Part shown: piece after piece, positions 28,147 to 37,076 of the stretch
Numbering within the stretch: the stretch's first letter is position 1
How the letters are laid out: every line of letters begins with the position of its first letter
DNA from: Syngnathus acus
Lineage: Eukaryota; Chordata; Actinopteri; Syngnathiformes; Syngnathidae
Reading direction: 5' to 3'
NCBI RefSeq assembly: GCF_901709675.1
Contig: NC_051100.1
Location: 10,138,786-10,202,785 of the forward strand
Length of the DNA: 64,000 nt
Program-made: the position numbers and the translations under genes
Notes under the pieces: generated by a model
Databases searched by the model: none
What the model was told of the DNA's origin: nothing
Seen by the model: the letters and a program-made list of their open reading frames with translations, nothing else

Positions 28147-30117
28147 ACCTCCAGGGTAGAAAAAAACCTGGAGCTGTGCCGGAAGGGGTGGGGGTTGCAA
28201 AATCCTAAAATATATATATATATATATTCATGTTGTAATTTGCCAAGAAACTTTAATTACGTTCCTGTAGTGATCCTCAAGAAGAAAAGTGGTTCAACTT
28301 CCCCCGGTCTGACCTCCTGAAAGTAAGAGTCATTTGTAAAAAAAATCATTTGCAGGTTGTCAGTGAATTATAGTGTGTTGTATAGCAGCTACAAGAATTT
28401 AGTGAAAATGCATTGAGAGAGCTTTAGAGCCATGAGAGATTAAGCTTTTGTTTTGGTTATGAGACCATGCATAATCTGCAGTATTTTTATTAAAGGCAAA
28501 AAAGTGAAGCTTAATTAAAGTTCTCCATATTAAAGGCTTTTTGAGACCTATAAAGAGAGCATCTGCATGAGTTTGCGCTTATCCAAGGAACCCGTAATTG
28601 GTGACTATAAACTCACTGTGATGGAAAATTTTCATCTGACACCTGCTAAAGGTAACTTGGATAAACAGTGAATACAGTGGTGGTTGTTTAAAGATTCATT
28701 TCTGGTATTGGTACAGTAAGTTAAGCATTACCCTTTAAAACTGCTTTTTGAAAATGAAATTGTTTAAATACTGCAAGTGTGGATACATGTCTATTTTTTG
28801 TCTATTTTTTTTAAGGTTTAGTTTGTGGAAAACTGAATTGAAAAATAGGACGTGTGCATTTAGCCTTAGTTTCCAAAAACGACTCTCAAAGTTTTTTTTA
28901 ACAGTGGAAATTCAGAATTGTGGCCTTCCTCTGTGTACAATACATGCGCCATCCCTATTGAGTGGATACATATTATGGAAAATGGATGGAGCATTCAAAA
29001 AAATATCTTCTAATATTTTAGGTACTACAAAAATAAAACATCTTCATATTCCATATCCATTCATGAAGTGCAGGCAACATGGCGAAATTTGGAAAGGGTT
29101 CTTTTTGCCATTAGAGTAAGTGCTTGGCTACTTTGCCCTAATATGCTTGACTGGTATTAGCTTTAGTTATGCTTCTGTACAAGTGCACATTGGTAGAGAA
29201 TGTGTGAATCTCAATTCAGCCACTAATTGGGTCAGTCTGGTGGGAGCGCTTTGGCCAAAAATGCAATTCAAGGAGAAGGTTTGTATCTGCAGCATAATAA
29301 TTGAGAGTTTTTCCCGCGAACTCCTGGGAGGTATGTTTTAAATAGAGCTGTGGTTCATCAATAATAACTACAAAACTGTTGCACTCGATGCCCTTATCTA
29401 CTTCAAACCTGCTTTGTCAAATTTGTTGAATACTCTTTTGAGATCTTGCTGGACAAAAGCTGCATAAGAAAACTGTGCCCTTCATTCAGCTAGAAGGAAA
29501 ATATCGACAGTTTTACCATGTTCGTGAATATCTTGATGATCTACCAGCTTTCCATCAGACTTGACTTCAGGTTTGTAATTATTTTGCTACAATGTACAGG
29601 AGAGAAAAATCTATAATGCAGTCACTGGCAATTATATTAGAAAGTTCCGAAAATTTGCCGAGCTTGCTTAATGGGCCATTGTCACGCTTCTTTGTTATGT
29701 TCTAATGAACTTCTGCAGAAAGTTATTTGTGCGAAACTTGAATGATGCAAAATGGTTTCACAGGATGTTAAACACGAGTTCAGACTCAGCATTTTCCTCG
29801 AATGACATTGAATGCCCTTGTCATTACTGACTTGTATGATTGTAAAGAAACCACACAGAATGAGAAATAATGTTGGAGGTTATCCAAGCGTCTGAGGATT
29901 TTGAATTAGTTCTCCAAGCTTAAAAGGATTCACTTGCTCGAGCTTGCCAATTGTGTCATGACAGACACATTGCCACATCGCTTTGTAAGTGACAGGCTCG
30001 CATGTGGATCATGCAGGCATGCTGCTCATGACAATCATATAGTGTCTGCCTCACAGTCCAGATGTTGAAATTTCAGCCAGTGCTATTGCAATAGTTTTGG
30101 ACTTTTCAGTATAGTTA

Positions 30118-30502
30118 CCGTATTTTCCGCACTATAAGGCGCACCTAAAAACCTCCAATTTTCTCAAAAGCCGACAGTGCGCCTTATAATTCGGTGCGCC
30201 TTACATATGGACCAATATGGATTCGTGGATGAGGACTAATTTATCAAAGTAAGCTTTACGTGTTTAGTTTGTGTGTTGTGTGATATTAACGTTTGAGCAA
30301 CGTTGAGTTATTGATATATTGTTATTGTTTTCACTATTTCGTTACTGTATTGTGATTGGATTAACGTTTGAGTAACGTTGAGTTATTTATTCTATGCGCC
30401 TTATAATCCGGTGCGCCTTATATATGGACAAAGATTTAAAATGGGCCATTCATTGAAGGTGCGCCCTATAATCCGGTGCGCCTTATAGTGCGGAAAATAC
30501 GG
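30118..30502 (+). mobile_element. PAL element (type B) with intact TA duplication
   Basis: 385 bases with the same ends as type A but a different core. The core holds two copies of a TAACGTTTGAG(C/T)AACGTTG motif and an AT-rich middle. TA flanks both sides (30116-30117 and 30503-30504). Confidence 0.93.
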
Positions 30503-30504
30503 TA

Positions 30505-33500
30505 GTTTGTATTTGGTTCATGAATCTTGAATGTCACATGATTTATTTAATGATTCCGTTGTAGTACACTTCAAATTAATTGTACTGAAGTGCACGCTTA
30601 ATTATCCAATTGTGTGGCGCCGCATCGACTGTGTGGATGAAATTCTTACACTGCAATGTGCAGTTCCATGAACCTCGAATGCATGTTTTTGGAATCTGTG
30701 TGAAAGCAAGAAAACAGGAGCAGGTGGAGCACGCTAATTCCACAAAGAAAAGTCTGAGGCGGTTTGAATACAGATCTGTGATGCAAACACGACAAGTGAG
30801 TGCCAAATTGTGTCCTATCAGTGTCATGTGTCATTTCATGTTAGTCTCATGTCAGTGTCATAGATTCCATTAACATTTTCTCAGGTGTTTTTATAATACT
30901 TGAAGCATGCAAGCGTGCAACAAACCCTCTGAATTACTAATTGAATGATTATTATTATTTTTACGATATTTATTTCTGTTAATTAGTTTGATGACAGAAT
31001 CACTCATTTCTACCTGTGCACGTCTATGAAAATATCAAGAGAAAGAAAACTCCACCCATGTGCTTTATTCAGACTTTTAGGCTAGGCACGAGAATAAGAC
31101 CCCAAGAGTTAACCAACAATCAATTCCATGACAGGTTCGGAATTGTTTTGAGGTCGCATCATACAAGGCACCTTTAGCTCCACCTCATTTATCATACGCC
31201 TACATACAGAGAAGTGCATGATATAAGCTGGCCCGCCCAACATACTTGGTTAGCATATGTTATCTGGCGTGTCCATATCATATTTTCACTGTCTTAAATA
31301 AAGGACATTCGATTTCTAGTCGCCTACTTAATAAATTAAAGCACGAGAAAAAGAGTTGCAGTGGATGATTATTTTGGGGCCCTTTTATGGTCCTTGCCCT
31401 GCACGCAGCCTGCAAAGTATGATTTGTAGAGAGATTTGAAATGAGACTGGCTGGTGGGGCTGAGACTCGCTCATAATTTACACCCACTGTTAAATCACAG
31501 GGACAGCAAGCACCCCGCCTCAGTCCCATTTGTGGCTCCGTGTCGAAGCGCCTTCTGAAGCAGAGCGTATGGCAGCAGCCTTGTGCCAGCTTTGCAACGT
31601 GAGCCTCTTGTCAACAAAGCTGGATGCCAGTACATGACGTCCAACCCAGTCTTACTCCGGGGGATATGACGTGAGCCAATCACAGCACTGAGAATGATTT
31701 GAGACAATGGCAATTTCAATGAGACCTGGCCAATGTTTCTACTAGATTGATCGCATGATTGTTTCTATGCCTGAGCTGAAAGATTCAGCAGACCGAGCTT
31801 TGTTTAAATCAACGCGTCTTGGTGCTTGCTGAAGGTTCGAATGCAAATTGCAGTTTTTCTTCCAACCACCTCATTTTCTATTTCATTAAGCTTGCATGTG
31901 TGCCATCAATCACAGCTTATAGACAAACTACCATCTACACTCGCATTAATTTTCACAATTTCTGGCTTCTCTACACAATTCTGGCTGAGATTCAAAACCA
32001 GAACCTTTCGACTGTGAGGAAGACATGGTAGCTACTACTCAAACATGCTGCCTGCAGCAATTCCGTATGCAAAAAAGAGGTGAACATTATTCAAAATTGA
32101 ATTCAGTCTATCAACCAGTTTTCAAGTCAGATTTTTAAGCAAAGCTGGGAGGGTCTCCTCTCTTTTTATTATGATGGTTCACTTGTTGCTTGGTGTGCTG
32201 CAGGTCTTTAAATTTTTCATTTTTAAGTTTTTAATTAGCATAACATATGTTAATCACATGTTATCGGGTTGAAAGGCTTTTAAAGACATCAATATGTAAT
32301 AACCTTTAGTCATGCTTTGATAAGCACATCAGTACCATGATCTGTAACAGTGTACACACACGCACACACACAAAAGTCAATCTTACGTGTGCTGCACTTT
32401 AGGATCCCTGCAGCTTTGGCAGTCAGTAAAGTTGGGAGCCAATCAGTAATTTTAACATAAAACCAGCAATAAACCCACAGGAAATTGTCAGCAAGTCTGC
32501 AGCTCTACCCTGAACTTGATCACAAAGTTCCAGCCCATTGTTTAACTCTCCAGCTGCAACTTTATTATACAGCTCTGGATGACTCTGTCCACTTTTCTAG
32601 TTTATAATGTCATTATAGTTATTGCTTGAAGATGCAGCAGACAGCTGTTCTAACGGGAAGCACAATCTATTTAAAAAAAAAGAGGGAGGGAAAAGTCCAA
32701 TCTCTTTAAACTGTGCTCTCAGAGCTTAGCAATCACAAGTTTGTGTTTTTAGATTTTCAAATAGCAGATGTGATGACGTGATTATTTATTTGTTTTAGAG
32801 TAATTATTCATTTATTTATCATGCTTTAAAATAAATGCATGCATCCAGGTCACAACCAATCCCGGCTCACCAGTTTACTGACACTAAATCGAGATTTGGT
32901 AACTCTGCTGTCATTTTGAGTTGACAGATGGTGGCAAAATGCCCCCCTGAGATGGATAAAAACATTTTGCCTGTTTAGTTCATATTCCACAAACAAATAA
33001 AATAATCAGAACACTGTGTTGTGACTAGTTGGACTGCACAGAACATATTAAAAAAAAAAAAAAATTGGGGGTTGACTTCTTAAACAACCTCCCTTTATTA
33101 TATATATTACGGTACCATAAAAAAAAAAAGTAAACAAATAAATAATTTGGAGAGTTCATTCATTTCTGAGTTGAAAACAATCTAAAATAGCTTTTCAAAC
33201 AAATATGTACAGCCAAGTGGAAATTCTGTTTATTAAAAATGAGTCCAGCCTCCCACTGTAAGTCCCAATAGTATCACAGTATTTGTGGCAGGACTACTTA
33301 CTGAGTGTGTCATCGGTGTAGCAACAAAACCTCCCTCGCAATTTGCACAGCCACAGAAAGCCATGATGAGAGAATGATGAAGCCACAATTCATCATCATC
33401 TGAACAAGTCACGGATAATATTCACGTCGATAGCCCACGTTACGATTTTCACATTTGTCAATATTTTCTCACCATGGAGCTCATTTCAAAATGAACAGGA

Positions 33501-34442
33501 AACATAATTTTTATCTAAATGTGACACTTGTGGCATAGGGAAAATACTAACCCTTAGTAGGCAGAATTTTTATTAATTTGTTCAATTTAATGTCCAATTT
33601 TGGACATGAGTTATCGCGTTAAAATTAATTTGTACAAGCTGCCCATTCTTTTTGTGGCTTCTCACCTAATGAACATCATGACAAGAATGAACAACCCGCT
33701 GGTAGCTAAAGAAAGGCAAGTCGAGAGGTCTAATTAGGTTCATTTGAGCTAAAGGATTTCTTGTGGCCACTAAATAGATCCAAAAAGTGTCTATCTTTGA
33801 AGGATGAGTGAATCACACACCTAAAATTTATACTCGTATTAAGATAGCGGAGTCAGTACATGATAACATGGTCTCTTGGCTCACCAGTTAATCATGAACT
33901 TAATAAGTACCGTTTTGCATTTTCTTTTCAATTAATACAATTACCAATGAGCAAAAATATTTGGCGAGCTGTATAAAATCCAATATCATAATGTCCATCC
34001 GTGTCAGCCTGACCTCATCAAGCATCTCTCGGCTGTCACTCATCATCCTTCATCTTGATTTTATACCTGCCAGTCACTAATTAGTTTACAGGGACACGTT
34101 TTTTTTGAGGAGGATGGGAGTGATTTGATCTCACAAGGTCATTTAGGTGTTAGAAAAAGGAATTTTCACTTACAGTATACAGCATGATGGGAGCTCTGCA
34201 AGCTCCAACACGACAGCTGATGAGTTACAACTTGCCGATGCCTCACACGCAGTGTTCTAAAATGTATAGTTTAACAAGATTATAAATAATCCCCCTTGCC
34301 ACTTGCACACACAAAGACGCATTGGACAGCTAAAACATGGCCACTGGCCATTCTCTATAATGGTACCACTTGAGAATCAACTGTGCTTTTCTGTGGTCTT
34401 CCAAGCCACCAGCTCTATTCTTTGCCTTCATTTCTATCCATT
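30505..34442. other. intergenic, no gene recognised
   Basis: No gene supported. It contains a short CA repeat (about 32353-32374), A-runs near 33050 and 33120, and AT-rich DNA up to the LTR element. Confidence 0.6.
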
Positions 34443-34447
34443 CAATC

Positions 34448-34903
34448 TGTCACGTCCCCACGTCACCTGACTTCCAGCCTAGCCCGACTCATGGAATTGC
34501 CAGCACCTGCTACAGCTCGTTAGGTTCCCTATTTAACCTCTCTGTGTTCTGCCAGTAGTTGTCAGTTCGTCTGATTACCCTGCACGTGATACTGCTGCCT
34601 TTTTGTCCCCGGACCAAACTTTGTAGCCAACTGCTTCCTTGACCTTCGACCACGCTCCAGATCGCCGCCTGTCCTGACTACTTGCCCGACCTTCGACCAC
34701 GCTCCAGATCGCCGCCTGTCCTGACTACTTGCCTGACCTTCGACCACGCTCCAGATCGCCGCCTGTCCTGACTACTTGCCTGACCTTCGACCACGCTCCA
34801 GATCGCCGCCTGCCCTGACTACTTGCTCGTTCTACATCCCCGTTTTCCCTCTCACCATTAAAGGATCGTGCTGCACTTGGTTCCCTGTCTTTGTTGCCTG
34901 ACA
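34448..34903 (+). repeat. 5' LTR
   Basis: The LTR is 456 bases with TG...CA ends. It contains a TATA-like TATTTAA at 34530-34536, a predicted transcript start about 30 bases later near 34561, and an ATTAAA poly(A) signal at 34857-34862. This gives a likely U3 of 34448-34560 and an R region from 34561 to a little after the ATTAAA. Four tandem copies of a 47-base unit lie in R, beginning at 34641, 34688, 34735 and 34782. Confidence 0.95.
34641..34828 (+). repeat. 4 x 47-bp tandem repeat inside the LTR
   Basis: Units begin GACCTTCGACCACGCTCCAG and recur exactly every 47 bases (34641, 34688, 34735, 34782). They differ by single bases such as TCC/CCC and GCCC/GCCT. The same array occurs in the 3' LTR. 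It lies within the predicted transcribed R region, so each RNA would carry it at both ends. Confidence 0.92.
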
Positions 34904-34905
34904 GA

Positions 34906-34915
34906 ACGAACTGAC
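34906..34915 (+). promoter_or_regulatory. putative self-priming site (PBS)
   Basis: No TGG-type tRNA primer site follows the 5' LTR. Instead ACGAACTGAC, two bases after the LTR end, is the perfect 10-base reverse complement of GTCAGTTCGT at 34561-34570. The latter lies about 30 bases downstream of the TATA-like box, where transcription should begin. Tf1 and sushi-type elements prime reverse transcription from the 5' end of their own RNA in this way. The mechanism is inferred; the complementarity is seen. Confidence 0.7.
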
Positions 34916-34920
34916 CAGAA

Positions 34921-35226
34921 ATGCAACCAGCGCACGATTCCCTAGACACGGCCCGCTTGACCCACACGGAGTGGGAGCTCGGCAAGACCACAGAGGAGAT
35001 GGCGGCGTTAACCAGGGTCGTTCAGCAGCAGCAACAGCAGCTCCAGCTGCAGCAACAGCAACTGCAGCAGCAGCAACAGCAACTGCAGCAGCAGCAACAG
35101 CAACTGCAGCAGCACCACCAGCTCCACCAGGACCTGGTAGAGGCTCTCAGGGATCACAGAGACTTGGCTCCTCTGGCTGCTGCAGATCGGTTTGTGCCAT
35201 CTCCTGTCCACGTCCGTGCCGCTTAG
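34921..35226 (+). CDS. gag: gag N-terminal segment, Q-rich coiled coil
   Basis: The first ATG after the 5' LTR opens a 101-codon frame that ends at a TAG (35224-35226). Residues about 35-70 are almost all Q and L, with leucines spaced roughly every seven or eight residues. This is a probable coiled coil for Gag multimerisation and is encoded by a CAG/CAA/CTG tandem array. The core gag frame continues one reading frame over and overlaps this one by 35 bases. Either this copy carries a small frame-changing mutation near the end of the segment, or translation shifts frame there. In related elements this domain is joined to the gag core. Confidence 0.7.
   Translation: MQPAHDSLDTARLTHTEWELGKTTEEMAALTRVVQQQQQQLQLQQQQLQQQQQQLQQQQQQLQQHHQLHQDLVEALRDHRDLAPLAAADRFVPSPVHVRAA
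35024..35115 (+). repeat. CAG/CAA-rich tandem repeat encoding polyglutamine
   Basis: A 21-base unit of CAG, CAA and one CTG is repeated about three times within a longer glutamine-rich run. It is in frame with the gag N-terminal segment. Such arrays change length easily and may differ between element copies. Confidence 0.85.
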
Positions 35227-36514
35227 CCCCGCCGATCAGCCCACCGTTATGTCCACGCCCCGTCCTGCCTCGGCACCCGGGCAGTACGTGGACGTCCCTG
35301 AGCCCAGACTCAGCAACCTCGCAAGGTTCGACGGTGACCCCAAGTACGTCCGGGCCTTTCTGACGAACTGCCGTGTCTTGTTCGACCTCCAGCCCGTCAC
35401 ATTTGCCACGGAGCCAGCCAAGGTGGGTTTCGTGCTGACTCACCTGACGGGCGAGGCATGGCTGTGGGGAACGGCAGAATATGAGCGGCAGGGACCCGCC
35501 TGTTCGTCGTTTGACGCCTTCGCCGCTGAGATCCTGCGCGTATTTGACCTGGGCTCCGCCTCGGAGGACGCCTCCACAGAGCTCCTCACGCTGCGCCAAG
35601 GCAGCAGATCCGTCGCCCAGTACGCCATCCGGTTCCAGACGGTGGCGCGTCGTAGCGACTGGAACACCCCGGCTCTCGTCGGTGCCTTCATCCACGGACT
35701 CGCGGACTATATCAAGGACGAGATGGTGTCCTGCGAGCGCCCACAGACCCTTGAAGTGGCCATGGACCTGGCAGTACGGGTGGACCGGCGGATCCAGTCG
35801 AGGCGACGCGAGGAGAGGAGAGCGGCTCCGCCCCCCCGTCACCGTGACATCAGCCCGACACCTCGGGTGTCATGGAGCGCACCGGTTTTTTCACCGGACC
35901 TGTCGTCCGCCAGGGACCCTGTCCACGTAAGTCAGCGCGCCTTTATTGCTCCTCACACCCAGCCCAGCAGGTCAGAACCCATGGAGATCGGACGCACCTC
36001 TCTCTCTGTGAGGAAACGCAGTCAGCGCATCAGAGAGGGGCTTTGCCTGTACTGCGGGGGTGAGGGTCACTGGGTGGTCTCTTGCCCGACGAGACCCAAG
36101 GACACCCGCCAAGCAAGGATCCGTGTGGGGTCGGTTTTTTTGCCCCCCACTACCTGTCGCGAGTCCCTGTCCCAGGACCACTACTCGACTCCAGCCCGCG
36201 CCCTTGCCTCTCGGCCCTCCGCTTCTCCAATCCGTGGGCAGCCGCCGCGGGTCCGGTCTCGCCGTCGGCCGCAGCGGATGGCCCGGGCCCTTACTCCGCT
36301 GCCGTTGCGACGTCCGCAGCCGGGTTCTGCTCCGGTGGGCGGGGTATTGGGGTCTGACCGGCTTCCTGCTCGGAGTCGTCCGGTAGGGACCCGTCCGGTT
36401 CCCACGCCGGCCCCCTGGTCGGCGTCTCCCGACGCCGCGGCTGGGAAGGTGGACTGGGCGGTAGTGCCGCCTGATGACGGGGCTTGGTCGACGTGTTCTG
36501 ATTCGGAATATTGA
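35192..36514 (+). CDS. gag: gag core with CCHC zinc knuckle, non-autonomous LTR element
   Basis: This frame of 440 codons is the longest open frame in the window. Residues about 38-200 resemble the retrotransposon gag capsid domain (ARFDGDP, GEAWLWGTA, SVAQYAIRFQTVA, GLADYIKDEM). A basic linker follows, then a single zinc knuckle CLYCGGEGHWVVSC with C285, C288, H293 and C298, an intact CX2CX4HX4C. In autonomous relatives the protease follows the knuckle. Here there is instead a roughly 140-residue arginine- and proline-rich tail of unknown origin, then a stop, with no pol motif in any frame before the 3' LTR. The true translation start is uncertain because the N-terminal segment lies in another frame. 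Conserved-looking residues begin around residue 20. The product would package RNA but could not copy or integrate it. Confidence 0.88.
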   Translation: MCHLLSTSVPLSPADQPTVMSTPRPASAPGQYVDVPEPRLSNLARFDGDPKYVRAFLTNCRVLFDLQPVTFATEPAKVGFVLTHLTGEAWLWGTAEYERQGPACSSFDAFAAEILRVFDLGSASEDASTELLTLRQGSRSVAQYAIRFQTVARRSDWNTPALVGAFIHGLADYIKDEMVSCERPQTLEVAMDLAVRVDRRIQSRRREERRAAPPPRHRDISPTPRVSWSAPVFSPDLSSARDPVHVSQRAFIAPHTQPSRSEPMEIGRTSLSVRKRSQRIREGLCLYCGGEGHWVVSCPTRPKDTRQARIRVGSVFLPPTTCRESLSQDHYSTPARALASRPSASPIRGQPPRVRSRRRPQRMARALTPLPLRRPQPGSAPVGGVLGSDRLPARSRPVGTRPVPTPAPWSASPDAAAGKVDWAVVPPDDGAWSTCSDSEY

Positions 36515-36602
36515 CTGCCGCACGTCTTGGGTTCCCCCCCTCCCGCCCGGTCTCCTGCTCCGTCTTGGGGTTCTGCTTTTGGGACGTCGGGGGCCGTCCC
36601 TT

Positions 36603-36612
36603 GGGGGGGGGG
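36603..36612 (+). promoter_or_regulatory. polypurine tract (G10)
   Basis: A run of ten G residues lies three bases before the 3' LTR, in the position expected for the plus-strand primer. Other fish gypsy elements I recall also end with a G-run before TGTCA. Confidence 0.7.
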
Positions 36613-36615
36613 TTC

Positions 36616-37071
36616 TGTCACGTCCCCACGTCACCTGACTTCCAGCCTAGCCCGACTCATGGAATTGCCAGCACCTGCTACAGCTCGTTAGGTTCCCTAT
36701 TTAACCTCTCTGTGTTCTGCCAGTAGTTGTCAGTTCGTCTGATTACCCTGCACGTGATACTGCTGCCTTTTTGTCCCCGGACCAAACTTTGTAGCCAACT
36801 GCTTCCTTGACCTTCGACCACGCTCCAGATCGCCGCCTGTCCTGACTACTTGCCCGACCTTCGACCACGCTCCAGATCGCCGCCTGTCCTGACTACTTGC
36901 CTGACCTTCGACCACGCTCCAGATCGCCGCCTGTCCTGACTACTTGCCTGACCTTCGACCACGCTCCAGATCGCCGCCTGCCCTGACTACTTGCTCGTTC
37001 TACATCCCCGTTTTCCCTCTCACCATTAAAGGATCGTGCTGCACTTGGTTCCCTGTCTTTGTTGCCTGACA
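36616..37071 (+). repeat. 3' LTR
   Basis: This is the second copy of the 456-base LTR, offset 2168 bases from the first and identical to it as read, including the four 47-base units and the ATTAAA at 37025-37030. It is followed directly by the CAATC target duplication. The host flanks at 34442 and 37077 would be contiguous in an empty allele. Confidence 0.95.
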
Positions 37072-37076
37072 CAATC

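Larger units (their letters stand above)
21384..30115. other. intergenic, no gene recognised
   Basis: AT-rich DNA with a SINE fragment (22926-23069), a short tandem duplication (28109-28146) and AT/CA-type simple repeats near 26376-26420 and 28210. A stretch around 24170-24330 resembles possible regulatory DNA. Open frames up to 146 codons occur but lack recognisable domains. Confidence 0.55.
34443..37076 (+). mobile_element. gag-only sushi-like Ty3/gypsy LTR retrotransposon, complete and recent
   Basis: This is a complete LTR element. A 5-base target duplication CAATC (34443-34447 and 37072-37076) flanks two 456-bp LTRs that begin TGTCACG and end CCTGACA. The internal region of 1712 bases carries a self-complementary primer site, a Q-rich gag N-terminus, a gag core with a CCHC zinc knuckle, a basic proline-rich tail and a G-run before the 3' LTR. 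There is no protease, reverse transcriptase, RNase H or integrase. The two LTRs read as identical base for base, so insertion was recent. Features such as PEPRLSNLARFDGDP and FDLQPVTF resemble the gag of sushi-type (Tf1-like) elements, the group related to mammalian PEG10 and RTL genes. That assignment is from memory of the family. The element must use pol proteins made elsewhere. Confidence 0.93.

Noticed and set aside
31670-31700. GAGCCAATCACAGCACTGAG as a SINE core piece
   Set aside because: Only a short match to the SINE core, with no neighbouring SINE sequence. Likely chance.
34641-34828. Regular 47-base repeats considered as a CRISPR-like array
   Set aside because: The units are contiguous with no spacers, occur in both LTRs, and the DNA is eukaryotic.
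34904-34921. Conventional tRNA primer-binding site
   Set aside because: No TGG start and no match to a tRNA 3' end could be recognised. The self-complementary segment explains the position better.
35147-35842. 231-codon minus-strand open frame
   Set aside because: It lies antisense to gag. High GC gives few stops in antisense, and the gag frame has clear domain motifs.
35972-36634. 220-codon minus-strand, R-rich open frame
   Set aside because: It is antisense to the GC-rich gag tail, with no independent evidence.
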